Shown: positions 22,399 to 33,770, counted from the stretch's first letter. The stretch is DNA of 64,000 bases from Podarcis raffonei (GCF_027172205.1 NC_070614.1:50718001-50782000); one strand, 5' to 3'. Translations and numbers: made by a program. Notes: generated by a model from the sequence alone, not told the origin.

Positions 22399-22905
22399 TA
22401 TACCCCGCCCTCCCCGGCCAGAGTCGGGCTCAGGGCGGCTAACACCAGTAAAATTACAGCAACAATAATAAAAATAATAATAATAAAACAATTTAAAATA
22501 CAGGTTAAAATATAATTTAAAATGCAGCCTCATTTTAATAGTAGCTCATTGATCAAAACCATAAGGGGAGGGAAACATAAGGCTCAGACTGAGTCCAAAC
22601 CAAAGGCCAGGCGGAACAGCTCTGTCTTGCAGGCCCTGCGGAAAGATGTCAAGTCCCGCAGGGCCCTAGTCTCTTGTGACAGAGTGTTCCACTAGGTCAG
22701 GGCCAGTACTGAAAAGGCCCTGGCCCTAGTTGAGACCAATCTAACCACCTTGCGACCTGGGACCTCCAAGGTGTTGTCATTTGTGGACCTTAAGGTCCTC
22801 CGTGGGGCATACCAGGAGAGGCGGTCCCGTAGGTCCAGTTAGCTAGGGATGATGGGAATTGTAGTCCGAAAACATCTGGAGGGCTGAGTTTGGGGGTGCC
22901 TGGAT

Positions 22906-23137
22906 TAAAGGGATCTTTTCAAAAGAGAAACCACACTTCTGGTTTCTGCAAATGGTGCCCCTCTTACCGCCACCCCACAAAGCAGCTGTGCACCTCATCC
23001 AATCCATTTTTATTTGGATCAGGTCAAGGGGTGTTGAATCTTCCAATATTATGTGGATGCAGCGGAGGCCATACTAAAAGCAGTTTTCAATTAAAAAGAA
23101 GAAGATCACGTTGTTTGCACTCACAGAAGCACCTGTA
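22906..23137. other. intergenic, unassigned
   Basis: Short unique-looking stretch, no gene. Confidence 0.35.
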
Positions 23138-23363
23138 CAGTGGTACCTCAGGTTAAGTACTTAATTCGTTCCGGAGGTCCATTCTTAACCTGAAACTGTT
23201 CTTAACCTGAAGCACCACTTTAGCTAATGGGGTCTCCTGCTGCTGCCGCACCACTGGAGCACTATTTCTGTTCTCCTCCTGAAGCAAAGTTCTGAACCTG
23301 AAGCACTATTTCTGAGTTAGCGGAGTCTGTAACCTGAAGCGTATGTAACCCGAGGTACCACTG
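23138..23363 (-). mobile_element. Tigger-like MITE
   Basis: Same family in minus orientation with intact termini. It is flanked by TA (TA|cagtgg ... cactg|TA). Confidence 0.85.
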
Positions 23364-23652
23364 TATCTGCAAAATGGGCTGCTCCCGGCAACCCGCTATA
23401 GGTGTTAGTCATATTCAAAGTTAGATAGACCCATCAAAATGAATGGACAGGAGTAAGTTAGGTGTGTTAATTTCAGTGGGTCTACTCTGAGTTAGTAAGA
23501 TGGATATAAACCCAGAGAGTTATCTCCACTTAAACCTTCAGGTCTAGCCCATGGGCATTGAATGGGGCAACATCTGGATGTGTGAAGGTTGTAATAATAA
23601 ACCAATAAATACAGATGAAGAGCATATAAATAAATCAAAACAAAAACACTGT

Positions 23653-23723
23653 TGCATTGGCCGGGAATCGAACCCGGGCCTCCCGCGTGGCAGGCGAGAA
23701 TTCTACCACTGAACCACCAATGC
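23653..23723 (-). tRNA. tRNA-Gly (GCC), copy 3
   Basis: 71 nt, intact, anticodon GCC. A TTTTT terminator follows 'aacagtg' on the minus strand. Its flanks differ from the other copies. Confidence 0.96.
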
Positions 23724-24324
23724 ATCTGTTGTGCACATCCTGTGCATCTGTCTCTATATACAATTTTCATATTATTCCCTCCTCCGCAAGCTGTTGTTGG
23801 TTCTCAAAATAAAAACATGGGCTCATGCTCTTCCACACACCCCGACCTCAGATGAGCTGGGGGAAGTTGGAGGCTCTCTGCACACCCTCAGAGGCACTCT
23901 CGCCTTGCATCCAGCCAGCCTCCAGCACGTGTCTCCAGCGCCAGGCCCTGAGCGTGCTCGAAGCTTGTCCAAAGGCAGAGAGATTTTCTCCACTTTTCCT
24001 TCCAGATTTGGCTGGGTGTGAGTGGAAGGGGGGGGGGACCCTGGGAAACCTTTCCACACGCCAAGGTGTCAATGACCTCCTGGGCTTCGCCTGCTCTTTG
24101 ATGGGCCTGGAGGCCACACGAGCCGTCACACCCCCAGGCGCCTGCCAAAAAACTCCCACTGGGGTGTGTGTGTGTCATAAACAGGGGGAGGGGGTGAGAG
24201 GGAGGGTGGAAGGAATTCTGAGAAACAAAAGAATTGAACATACACGTGGAGCACATGTGTGGTGTACTCTGCACACGCTCAGAGGCACGCTGTTCTTCTC
24301 TCATCAGCAGCAACCCACGCGCAT
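23724..24324. other. intergenic with recurrent motif
   Basis: It carries 'ctctgcacaccctcagaggc' at about 23877 and 'ctctgcacacgctcagaggc' at about 24270. Overlapping open frames on both strands look random. Confidence 0.4.
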
Positions 24325-24720
24325 ATATTAGATAGATAGATATCTTTATTGTCATTGTCCCATACAGAACAATGAAATTGAAAAACTACATAAAACATTC
24401 AAAACCCCCTAAAAACTCTGAAACCCCATTTTAAAATGCACTATGCTATACTATAAAAACTTTTTATAGTATAATTTTAAAAAAAAATTTTTAATGCACT
24501 ATACTATTAAAACCCCTAAAAACTTTGAAACCCCAATTTTAAAATAAACTATACTATACTATACTATACTATACTATACTATACTATAAAATACACTATA
24601 CTATAAAATACACTATACTATAAAATACACTATACTATAAAATACACTATACTATAGAGACCCCTTATGCTGCGTTTAGAACCAGAATTGCATTTGCGTA
24701 GAAACTGTTTCTCAGTTTCT
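24325..24720 (-). repeat. unoccupied relative of the array linker
   Basis: In reverse this reads from 'aatgcaattctggttctaaa' through 'aggggtctctatag' to 'gacaatgacaataaagatat' with a TATC tail. It is the same repeat that hosts the MITE at 20660, but with no MITE at the equivalent TA. It also contains an (ACTAT)n tract at about 24553-24592. Confidence 0.75.
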
Positions 24721-24782
24721 TATTGTGTTAAGAATCGGATTTAGTTGTTTGTTTTTACATCACAGATAGAATATTAACAACA

Positions 24783-25024
24783 CAGTGGTACCTCGGGTTA
24801 CATACGCTTCAGGTTACATATGCTTCAGGTTACAGATTCCACTAGCCCAGAAATAGTGCTTCAGGTTAAGAACTTTGCTTCAGGATGAGAACAGAAATCA
24901 TGGTCCGGCGGCGCGGCAGCAGCAGGAGGCCCCATTAGCTAAAGTGGTGCTTCAGGTTAAGAACAATTTCAGGTTAAGAATGCACCTCCAGAATGAATTA
25001 AGTACTTAACCCAAGGTGCCACTG
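24783..25024 (+). mobile_element. Tigger-like MITE
   Basis: Full-length but diverged ('aacccaaggtgccactg' at the right end). The left TA is not preserved. Confidence 0.8.
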
Positions 25025-25072
25025 TACTCGCAATATCCATGGTGGCGTTCAGCGTAAAAAGTGCCTCTATGG

Positions 25073-25208
25073 CAGGCACCCCCAAACTCGGCCCTCCAGA
25101 TGTTTTGGGACTACAACTCCCATCATCCCTAGCTAACAGGACCAGTGGTCAGGGATGATGGGAATTGTAGTCCCAAAACAGTTGGAGGGCCAGATTTGGG
25201 GATGCCAG
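25073..25208 (+). mobile_element. hAT family D palindromic MITE
   Basis: Long inverted halves around 'cccatcatccctagctaaca'. Perfect 8-bp flanks 'ctctatgg' (25065-25072, 25209-25216). Confidence 0.9.
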
Positions 25209-25216
25209 CTCTATGG

Positions 25217-25660
25217 TCTTTTAAATATGTCTGAATTGTTGGCTTATTTCGTTCTCGCTTTTTAAAAATTACGTATATTGTGTTTTCCCTTTTTGTATAT
25301 TTTTAACGTTGGAAACCGTGCTGTTTAATAAAACCCAGTTTTGATGGGAGGCGTAGGATAGATGAGATCCAGCTCAGAGTTGGGACCATTAAAAGCAAGG
25401 ACTTAAATTGCTTTAAACCCATTTGTTTCAATGCGTCTGACTTGGATTAGGTCTGATTTTGATTATAGCTTATTATTCTTAAGAGCCGCATTGGCAACCC
25501 TCAGAAACATGCCTCTGTATAGACAGGAAAATAAATAAAGAAAACCCCGTCTCAGGGAGGAGGAAACCTGCTTGCTATTTAGAACATATTCGCGCAGCAC
25601 CACCGCCAAACGCTGGGAATTTCCCTTCATCAAAGGACCCATCCAGCTGTTTTCAACGGC
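25217..25660. other. intergenic, no gene
   Basis: Unassigned AT-rich sequence upstream of tRNA-Gly. Confidence 0.35.
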
Positions 25661-25731
25661 GCATTGGTGGTTCAGTGGTAGAATTCTCGCCTGCCACGCG
25701 GGAGGCCCGGGTTCGATTCCCGGCCAATGCA
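25661..25731 (+). tRNA. tRNA-Gly (GCC), copy 4
   Basis: 71 nt, intact, anticodon GCC, 'ggagg' variable region. A TTTT run begins 8 nt downstream. It is convergent with copy 5, 281 bp away. Confidence 0.96.
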
Positions 25732-25810
25732 ACGCACGTTTTGTTTTCCTCTCGTTTAATGGGTCCCAGTTCTCCCCAGACCTAATGTTCCCCCCACCCC
25801 ACCTCACATG

Positions 25811-25812
25811 CT

Positions 25813-25860
<48 letters not shown>

Positions 25861-25863
25861 TAA
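25811..25863 (+). repeat. (TTTC)n microsatellite
   Basis: About 13 TTTC units between two convergent tRNA-Gly genes. Confidence 0.95.
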
Positions 25864-26011
25864 CTTTATTAATCCGGCCATTCTCTTTGTGCCTGTTTGC
25901 AGAAGTAAGGAGATTAAGTAAAATAAAAAAAATCTTTCTAAAACTGCCTGTTTGAGATTTATATTTATTCTCCGTTCAAGTCAGCAAAAAAGGAAAAAGA
26001 AAAGATGAAGT

Positions 26012-26082
26012 TGCATTGGCCGGGAATCGAACCCGGGCCTCCCGCGTGGCAGGCGAGAATTCTACCACTGAACCACCAATGC
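26012..26082 (-). tRNA. tRNA-Gly (GCC), copy 5
   Basis: 71 nt, intact, anticodon GCC. On the minus strand the 5' flank ends 'taaggaa', and the 3' flank 'aacttcatcttttcttttt' holds a terminator. The five bases before the gene ('aggaa') equal those before the chimeric copy at 53748. Confidence 0.96.
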
Positions 26083-26462
26083 TTCCTTAGGAAACCCTCC
26101 TCTCCGTATCCTTTTTTGCAGCCGCTCCTCTCTGTCTCCTCTCTGTCTCTGTCTTCCATTCCTCTCCCATTTGCAAGAGGCGCCTTGCAATTCACTTGCA
26201 AAATTGGGTGGGAGGTGCAGTAGAATGGGAAAAGATATTGATACCAACACTAATCGGTTGAAAGTGCAGAGTTCCTCAGATTCCAAATGGAAAGGAAGGA
26301 AGAAAGAGGTTGTGGAAGTTGCACCCACATTAAAAATAAAATAAAAACAGCTTGCACCGTCCAGGCCCAACGTATCACCTTTTTAGCAGTGGGATCTAGT
26401 GGTTAAAGCGCTGGGTGTTTTTTTTAAAAAAACCCACCATCTCGACTTGGCCATGGAGCTTC
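26083..26462. other. intergenic, no gene
   Basis: Unassigned. Confidence 0.35.
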
Positions 26463-26475
26463 GCCACTGCCTCTC

Positions 26476-26821
26476 TTTAAAAAATAAAAATAAAAATAAT
26501 CAAAATTAAAACGAAACATGTTATCCAAAAACATATCATCCTTATTTTTTCCCCATTTTTCCTCCCTCCCCCCGACTTCCCCCAGTTCCATTCTTTGATT
26601 TCTCTGAGAATGCTGATTTCTGCATGTTACAAAGTTGTATAGATCCTCAAACCATTTAGCTGATTATTATCAATAAAAAGTTTGTGAATGTTTATTCAAA
26701 GCCAGCCAAGGAGTCCAGTTCGCTTTGTTGCCTCTTCAAATACTTTGTCAAGGGTTCCCATTCATCCTTAAAGTCACAGTTATCCTTGTCCCATAGCTTG
26801 TGTGTCAGTTTTGCCAGTTCT
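26476..26821 (-). mobile_element. L1, 5'-truncated, with TSD
   Basis: L1 ORF2 3' end and A-rich tail (left side) in minus orientation. It is flanked by 'gccactgcctctc' at 26463-26475 and 26822-26834. Confidence 0.85.
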
Positions 26822-26859
26822 GCCACTGCCTCTCAGCCTAACCTAAAAATGTTTCCCTA

Positions 26860-26976
26860 TTTTAATGTTGTATTTTAATCTTGTTTTTAAGTTGTATTTA
26901 TTCAACTTGTTTTTATTATTGCTTGTTAGCCGCCCTGAGCCTGGCCTTGGCTGGGGATGGCGGGGTATAAATAAAA

Positions 26977-27019
<43 letters not shown>
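26860..27019 (+). mobile_element. CR1/L2-group LINE 3' end with (TTA)n
   Basis: 'agccgccctgagcctggcct' and 'gcggggtataaataaaaatt' followed by a TTA tail. Confidence 0.8.
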
Positions 27020-27021
<2 letters not shown>

Positions 27022-27502
27022 CTACCTCGCAGGGTTGTTGTTGCGTGGGGGGGAATGGCTTCGGAGAAGAAGGTGGGACGTGATTGCAATAAGTACAATA
27101 AATAAATAAACACACTTCCGCCCCCTGAGGAGAGCAGAGGGTGGTCCTTAGTCTTTCTGGGAGTTTGATCCGGAGATGTGATGCTAAAGCCCATAAACCA
27201 AGGGCCCAAATGGGACCCTGGGACGTTGCAGCCGGTAGGTGAGAAGAATTCCAATTCCTTCCTCTCCAGCCAGCCAGCTATAAACTCATTATCAGAGCCC
27301 AGGTGGGGCAGTAATTCATTGCAGCCCTGCAGCCCTGCAGCCCTTTCTCTCTGCAGGGCTTTCAGGGGATTGCTTAGGAATTTGTCAGTAATTCGAAATG
27401 CTAAAATCGAAGGCAGCCATCCTTGCTTTTGCTTCTGTGCTGAATGAAAGGGATCTTGCAAGTGGAGGAGAGAGATCCCACCTGTATATTTCCCCCTTCC
27501 AC
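27020..27502. other. intergenic, no gene
   Basis: Unassigned. It includes a short 'ctgcagccctgcagccctgc' repeat near 27325. Confidence 0.35.
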
Positions 27503-27516
27503 CAGTGCCGGATTTA

Positions 27517-27518
27517 CG

Positions 27519-27551
<33 letters not shown>

Positions 27552-28302
27552 TACATTTTATTTATACCCTGCCCTCCCCAGCCAAGGCTGGGCTCAGGGC
27601 GGCTAACTAGCAATAATAAAAACAAGTTGAATGAATACAACTTAAAAACAAGATTAAAATACAGCATTGGAACATTAAAATGCAGCCTCATCACGGGAGG
27701 AGAAAGGAAAAAAGAAAGAGGGGGAGGGAATCAAGTTGATTCCAAGCCAAAGGCCAGGCGGAACAACTCTGCCTTACAGGCCCTGCAGAAAGAAATCAGA
27801 TCCTGCAGGGCCCTGGTCTCATGAGACAGAGCGTTACACCAAGTCGGGGCCAGTGTTGAAAAGGCCCTGGCTCTAGTTGAAGCCAATCTAACTTCCTTAG
27901 GGCCCGGGACCTCTAGGGTGTTGCTATTTATGGACCTTAAGGTCCTCCGCGGGGCATACCGGGAGAGGCGGTCCTGTAGGTACGAGGGTCCTAGGCCGTG
28001 AAGGGCTTTAAAGGTCAAAGCCATCACCTTAAATCTGACCCTGTACCCAACCGGGAGCCAGTGCAGCTGGAAAAGCACTGGGTGAATATGCTCCCATGGC
28101 AGGGACCCCGTGAGGAGCCTCGCTGCAGCATTCTGCACCCGCTGGAGTTTCTGGGACAGCTTCAAGGGCAGCCCCGCATAGAGCGAATTACAGTAGTCAA
28201 GCCTGGAGGTGACCGTTGCATGGATCACTGTGGCCAGGTCGGGGCGGGAAAGGTAAGGGACCAATTGCTTGATGCGGCGAAGGTGGGAAAATGTCGCTAT
28301 AG
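27517..28302 (-). mobile_element. CR1/L2-group LINE inside hAT B
   Basis: (TAA)n tail at left, then an open minus-strand stretch of about 177 codons: RLDYCNSLYAGLPLKLSQ, QNAAARLLTGSLPWEH, MALTFKALHGLGPSYL, and CNALSHETRALQDL near the C-terminus. It is the best preserved copy of this subfamily in the window, but 5'-truncated. Confidence 0.88.
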
Positions 28303-28530
28303 TTAAACAAGCTATAGCTTAGGGCCCCGCTCTCTTGGGCTCCCCCCAAAAAAAATTAAAGGGAAAAAAACTGGGTATTTCCAATATATAAGATACAAAA
28401 CAAATAAAATAAAACCTGCATACAGCAACAGTGTTTTGCGTTGTGTAGGCTCCTATGATGTAAGTAATGGGCCCCGCCTGCTAGCCTGCTCCCTAAAATA
28501 TCACTGGTTTGCTCCTTTCTATATATAGGG

Positions 28531-28773
28531 TTCCTGCCAACCTAGCAGTTCGAAAGCACGTCAAAGTGCAAGTAGATAAATAGGTACCACTCTGGCGGGA
28601 AGGTAAACGGCGTTTCCGTGCGCTGCTCTGGTTCGCCAGAAGCGGCTCAGTCATGCTGGCCACATGACCCGGAAGCTGTACGCCGGCTCCCTCGGCCAAT
28701 AAAGCGAGATGAGCGCCACAACCCCGGAGTCGGTCACGACTGGACCTAATGGTCAGGGGTCCCTTTACCTTTA
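28531..28773 (+). mobile_element. Sauria-type SINE, 5'-truncated
   Basis: Starts inside the body ('ttcctgccaacctagcag'). The 12-bp flanks 'ctatatataggg' (28519-28530, 28774-28785) are identical. Confidence 0.92.
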
Positions 28774-29117
28774 CTATATATAGGGTGCCTCCATTCTACA
28801 TGGACTTTGCATTCTCCATGGACTTCTCAACAATTACTTTGTTAAAATACATATTTTGTTATGTGCAAATGGCTTCAGATACCTATGAGGTTCATAAATT
28901 ACCCTATAGCATATATTCAACACAAAAAACAGAGACAATTTCTTGTTGGCAAAGGACAGCTGGACATTTAATGGGCCCCATTGCCTTCAGTAGCTTAGGG
29001 CCTCATCAAACCTAAATCCGGCCCTGTTCCCAACGCACACAAATTGGCAAAACCCTTCCCAATTTCCCTTAATTCTGCACACCCCTTCCTCACCCCCCCC
29101 CACTTCATTTTCGAAAA

Positions 29118-29195
29118 GTAGAATTGTAGAGCTGGAAAGGACCCCTTCCCCAGACATCTAGCCCAACGCCCTGCGGTGCAGGAATCAGAGGTGAG
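29118..29195 (+). mobile_element. CR1 3' UTR fragment
   Basis: 'gtagagctggaaaggacccc' and 'catctagcccaacgccctgc' are the hallmark antisense CR1 3' region. Confidence 0.6.
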
Positions 29196-29606
29196 CACCC
29201 AGAATTTATTAGTGCCCTTTCTCACACAAAGAACTGCCTATCTCACAGGGTTGTTGTGTAGTGTGTTGGAGTGGGTGCTAAGCGCTTTGGGCAGTGTAGT
29301 CTAACAGACATCGGTATTTCTTCCTTCCAACATATCAGGGGGTTGTCTGTGCTCTTTCCCTTGAAAAATAAACCCCTTTTGCCACTTTTTTGTCCCCTCC
29401 TGCGTCTCTCTGCTTTCACGCCAAATTTCAGGGCCTATTTTACTGGTCCCCATTTGGCAGACTTTCACAGTTCCTGATGTGTGGGGTGGTGTGGTGTGGT
29501 GTGGGGATGGAGGGGTAATGACTTTTCCCCACAGCTGGCGTTGGTCCTACCCACCCCAACCGCCACATTCCCTAGTCTCCGTTAACATTTCCCACTCCTG
29601 CTTAAT
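29196..29606. other. intergenic, no gene
   Basis: Unassigned. A short (GTGTG)n-like run lies near 29480. Confidence 0.35.
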
Positions 29607-31316
29607 TGTTGTTGTTTAGTCATTTAGTCGTGTCCGACTCTTCGTGGCCCCCTGGACCAGAGCACGCCAGGCACTCCTGTCTTCCACTGCCTCCCGCAGT
29701 TTGGTCAAACTCATGCTGGTAGCTTCGAGAACACTGTCCCACCATCTCGTCCTCCGTCATCCCCTTCTCCTTGTGCCCTCCATCTTTCCCAACATCAGGG
29801 TCTTTTCCAGGAAGTCTTGCATATATAAATTTTTATTCATATTTGCACATATATACAAGAAAAACATAAACAAAAAATCCACCACATACCTTATACAAAT
29901 TATATCCACTTCACAAATCATAAATAAAATACACAACTGAGTTAGTCTTAACTGAGCCTTGGACTTCCCTCCACTCCTTTGGTAAGTATCAAATAAATTA
30001 TATAGTCGTGTACTTTTTAACTCTTTTACATAGTCCTTTCCCGCTGTTAGAGTTATTTCAACCCCGCCAGTGTCACCTGAGATTTAGATTCCATATACAT
30101 TAAATATTTCTTCCAATTATCATGAAATTTCTGTTCGTCTTGGTCCCTTAATCTTCCTGATATTCTATCAAGCTCAGCATAATTTATCATTTTAACCTGC
30201 CAATCACTTATGTTGGGTATTACTTCTAATTTCCAATTTTGTGCTAACATAATTCTTGCAGCTGTCGTAGCATATAGAAACAAGATCTTATCTTCTTTTT
30301 TAATTTCTTTACCGACCATTCCTAACAAAAAGGCTTCTGGCTTTTTGGGAAATGTATATTTCAAGATTTTTTTAAGTTCATTATAAACCAGTTCCCAAAA
30401 GCCTCTCACTTTGCAACACGACCACCACATATGGTAGAGGTCACCTTCTACCTCTCTACATTTCCAGCATCTTTTATCCTTCAACTTATAAATCTTCGCT
30501 AATTTCACTGGTGTGTGATACCACCTGTAGATCATTTTCCACAGGTTTTCCTTTAGTGCTGTGCAAGCCGTAAATCTCATATTCTTGTTCCATAGTTCCA
30601 ACCACCTCTCAAAGTCGATGTTATATCCAATATCTATCGCCCACTTAGTCATAGCCTCCTTCACCTCCTCATCTTTTGTATACCACTCCAGCAAAATATC
30701 ATACATCCTTGACAGTGTTTTGTTCTTACCTTCTATAACTTCTACATTAAATTTAGATTTTTTATCTTCAAATCCTACTTTCTTTTTATTTTCTTTTAGC
30801 AGGTCATTTACTTGGTGGTATTGCAACCACCCTGTAAATAAATTTTTGATCTCTTCATACGGTCTAAGTTTAATCCCTTGATCTGTCTTCCAAGTTAGTT
30901 CTTCATAGGTGGCATTCTTCCCTTCCATGTTTAATTTTTTTTATAGTTAACACCTCTATTGGTGAAATCCACCAAGGTGTCTTCCTTTCCAATATATTTT
31001 TATTTCTTTCCCAGACTTGGAATAGTGGTTCTTCCTTTCCAGGAAGTCTTATCTTCTCATGAGGTGGGCAAAGTCTTGGAGCCTCAGCTTCAGGATCTGT
31101 CCTTCCAGTGAGCACTCAGGGCTGATTTCCTTCCGAATGGAGAGGTTTGATCTTCTTGCAGTCCATGGGACTCTCAAGAGTCTCCTCCAGCACCAGAATT
31201 CAAAAGCATCCATTCTTCGGCGATCAGCCTTCTTTATGGTCCAGCTCTCACTTCCATACATCACTACTGGGAAAACCAGAGCTTTAACCATACGGACCTT
31301 TATTGGCAAGGTGATT
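29607..31316 (-). mobile_element. BovB LINE split by an L1
   Basis: BovB 3' part at 29607-29818, rest at 31036-31316, both in minus orientation and continuous once the insert is set aside. Confidence 0.92.
29819..31035 (-). mobile_element. L1 inserted in BovB; ORF2 C-terminal 291 codons
   Basis: The minus strand has an open stretch at 30053-30928 encoding the L1 ORF2 C-terminus, including the zinc-knuckle-like CWKCREVEGDLYHMWWSC. Flanks are the identical 15 bp 'tttccaggaagtctt' (29804-29818, 31036-31050). The 5'-truncated copy is 1217 bp. The long open frame implies youth. Confidence 0.93.
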
Positions 31317-31537
31317 TCTCTGCTTAATTAATGGGCTTAATAAGAGGTGCCGGGGCTCAAGCACCCCCCCCCACCGTCGTCGTCCCCCCCCAGTTCTACA
31401 CTAGTCAAATGCCCCTTTCCCCCAAACCCAGATGGGTCACAGGAAGGACTTGTGGTTGTTTAGTGGTGAGGTGAAAGCACTCTGTGCGCGCCCAGAGACA
31501 CGGATGAGGCGAAAGCATTCTGCACGTGCTCATAGAC
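31317..31537. other. intergenic with recurrent motif
   Basis: Two copies of the motif: 'agcactctgtgcgcgcccag' at about 31477 and 'agcattctgcacgtgctcat' at about 31514. Confidence 0.4.
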
Positions 31538-31860
31538 CATGGGTAGGCAAACTAAGGCCCGGGGGCCAGATCTGGCCCAATTGCCTTCTAAAACCAGCCT
31601 GCGGACGGTCCGGGAATCAGCGTGTTTTTACATGAGTAGAATGTGTCCTTTTATTTAAAATGCATCTCTGGGTTATTTGTGGGGCCTGCCTCGTGTTTTT
31701 ACATGAGTAGAATGTGTGCTTTTATTTAAAATTCATCTCTGGGTTATTTGTGAGGCAGAGGAACTGGTTCATTTCCCCCCCTCCAAAATATAGTCTGCCC
31801 CCCCACAAGGTCTGAGGGGCAGTGGACCGGCCCCGTGCTGAAAAATTTTGCTGGCCCCTG
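31538..31860 (-). mobile_element. hAT family C, minus orientation
   Basis: From 'catgggtaggcaaactaagg' to 'ttttgctggcccctg'. It has a direct duplication of a ~70-bp inner block ('gtgtttttacatgagtagaa' twice). Confidence 0.75.
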
Positions 31861-31870
31861 TGACATAAAC

Positions 31871-32120
31871 CAGGAGTCAGCAAACTTTTCAGCAGGGGGC
31901 CAGTCCACCGTCCCTCAGACCTTGTGGGGGGCCGGACTATATTTTGAAGGGAAAAAATGAACGAATTCCTATGCCCCACAAATAACCCAGGAATGCATTT
32001 TAAATAAAAGGACACATTCTACTCATGGAAAAACACACTGATTCCCGGACTGTCCGCAGGCCGGATTTAGAAGGCGATTGGGCCGGATCCGGCCCCCAGG
32101 ACTTAGTTTGCCTACCCATG
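31871..32120 (+). mobile_element. hAT family C, plus orientation
   Basis: 250 bp from 'caggagtcagcaaactttt' to 'tttgcctacccatg'. Flanks 'acataaac' (31863-31870) and 'acatagac' (32121-32128) match 7 of 8. Confidence 0.88.
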
Positions 32121-32214
32121 ACATAGACTATCTACATGACCGTGACTGTCTCCTATTGTGGTCTCTCCTTCCTTGGAGGTTTATAAGCAGAGGTCGGATG
32201 GCCATCTGTCCTGA

Positions 32215-32302
32215 ATGCTTTAGCTGAGATTCCTGCATTGTAGGGGGTTGGACTAGATGACCCTCGGGTCCCTTCCAACTCAACAATTCTACAGTTCTAT
32301 GC
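32215..32302 (-). mobile_element. CR1 3' UTR fragment
   Basis: Minus-strand copy of the 'gttggaagggacc' block ('gggttggactagatgaccct' on the plus strand). Confidence 0.7.
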
Positions 32303-32502
32303 TTCAAACAGCAGTGCGGGCAGCTGAGCCCTAGCTCTGATTCCGCCTGGCCGTTTTCTTGGAATATGAGGCCTTTTCTTCTTCAGGGGCCTTTTGTCAG
32401 CTTGCGGCTTCCCAACAGGCGGAATCGACTTGCAGGATCCGTCCCCCCTCCCTAAGCATGGAAAAGATGCCATAAAGGGAAAAGCTTAACTGGGTGATTT
32501 TT

Positions 32503-33033
32503 ACAGATTGGTATAGAAACCTCAGTATTGTGGGTAGGAAGGTGGGAATATCTAAATTAATGGTTCTTATTAGTCTGAGTAGCACTGAGTTAAAAACAAA
32601 AGAGGAATGTAAATGGGTAAAACCGATGGTAACTGCAGCCAGACCGGTTATAGCAAGTAACTGGAAAAATGCAGAAGAGCTAGGGGTGAACCAATGGAGG
32701 AAAAAACTGAATAATATTATAATTCTAGAATATCTAACTGTGAAGATACACAGAATGAAAGGGTTTAAGGTCAGTGAGAAAGAGGAGGATTGGTTTGAGA
32801 AGATATTGAATTATTTGGGTAGGTTTGAACAATTTGGGGCAATCAAAATGTTGAAAGTTAAATAAACCTTGTGGAGGGAGGAGTATTAACGTATATAGAA
32901 TTGTACATATGGTTGATTTGAATATGTTATCATTGATTATGTATACCGAATGTATCAGTCGCCTGGGGGGGGGGTTTCACTGTTTGTGTTTTGGTTGTTG
33001 GTAAAAAAATAAACATTTTAAACATTTTTTAAA
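32503..33033 (+). mobile_element. L1, 5'-truncated, with TSD
   Basis: ORF2 C-terminus followed by a 3' UTR ending in A-rich sequence. Flanks 'aactgggtgattttt' at 32488-32502 and 33034-33048. Confidence 0.88.
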
Positions 33034-33061
33034 AACTGGGTGATTTTTTTTTAAAAAAAGA

Positions 33062-33131
33062 ATAATATAATTGTAGAATTGGAAGGGACCCCAAGGGTCA
33101 TCTAGTCCAACCCCCTGCAATGCAGGTATTT
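33062..33131 (+). mobile_element. CR1 3' UTR fragment
   Basis: 'gaattggaagggaccccaag' and 'tctagtccaaccccctgc'. Confidence 0.7.
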
Positions 33132-33167
33132 AAAGGCAGTGGGGGGGAGAGACAGCACATTGGCAAT

Positions 33168-33770
33168 GCATCATTTCACTTTCTTGGGCTCCATGATCAC
33201 TGCAGATGGTGACAGCAGCCACGAAATTAAGAGACGCCTGCTTCTTGGGAGGAAAGCAATGACCAACCTAGACAGCATCTTAAAAAGTAGAGACATCACC
33301 TTGCCAACAAAGCTATGGTTTTCCCAGTAGTGATGTATGGAAGTGAGAGCTGGACCATAAAGAAGGCTGATCGCCAAAGAATGGATGCTTTTGAATTCTG
33401 GTGCTGGAGGAGACTCTGGAGAGTCCCATGGACTGCAAGAAGATCCAACCTCTCCATTCTGAAGGAAATCAGCCCTGAGTGCTCACTGGAAGGACAGATC
33501 GTGAAGCTGAGGCTCCAATATTTTGGCCACCTCATGAGAAGAGAAGACTCCCTGGAAAAGACCCTGATGTTGGGAAAGATGGAGGGCAGAAGGAGAAGGG
33601 GACAACAGAGGACGAGATGGATGGATAGTGTCTTCGAAGCTACAAACATGAGTCTGAACAAACTGCGGGAGGCAGTGGAAGACAGGAGTGCCTGGCGTGC
33701 TCTGGTCCATGGGGTCACGAAGAGTCGAACACGACTAAATGACTAAACAACAACAACAACAACAACATGA
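33168..33770 (+). mobile_element. BovB LINE, longer 3' fragment
   Basis: It starts further 5' than most copies here (FLGSMITADGDSSHEIKRRL), loses frame near 33310, then runs open for 143 codons to VTKSRTRLND and the normal stop. Ends in a (AAC)n tail. Confidence 0.95.

Larger units (their letters stand above)
20569..22838 (-). mobile_element. CR1/L2-group LINE, itself interrupted
   Basis: (TAA)n at 20569-20612 is its 3' tail. The body resumes at 22401 with 'taccccgccctcccc' and continues to 22838 in minus orientation. It lies inside the hAT D MITE and holds the MITE array. Confidence 0.7.
20496..22902 (+). mobile_element. hAT family D palindromic MITE, split by a nest
   Basis: The left half (20496-20568, 'caggcatccccaaactcggc') and right half (22839-22902, to 'gtttgggggtgcctg') are one element. 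The flanks are the identical 8 bp 'gattaaag' (20488-20495 and 22903-22910). Everything between the halves was inserted later. Confidence 0.85.
27503..29026 (+). mobile_element. hAT family B, split by LINE and SINE
   Basis: It begins 'cagtgccggatttacgtat' and ends 'cctaaatccggccctg'. A LINE sits at 27517-28302 and a SINE at 28531-28773. The 8-bp flanks are too diverged to call. Confidence 0.75.

Noticed and set aside
23825-24331. 168-codon frame with a 155-codon frame on the other strand
   Set aside because: Both strands are open by chance over the same sequence and neither resembles a known protein.
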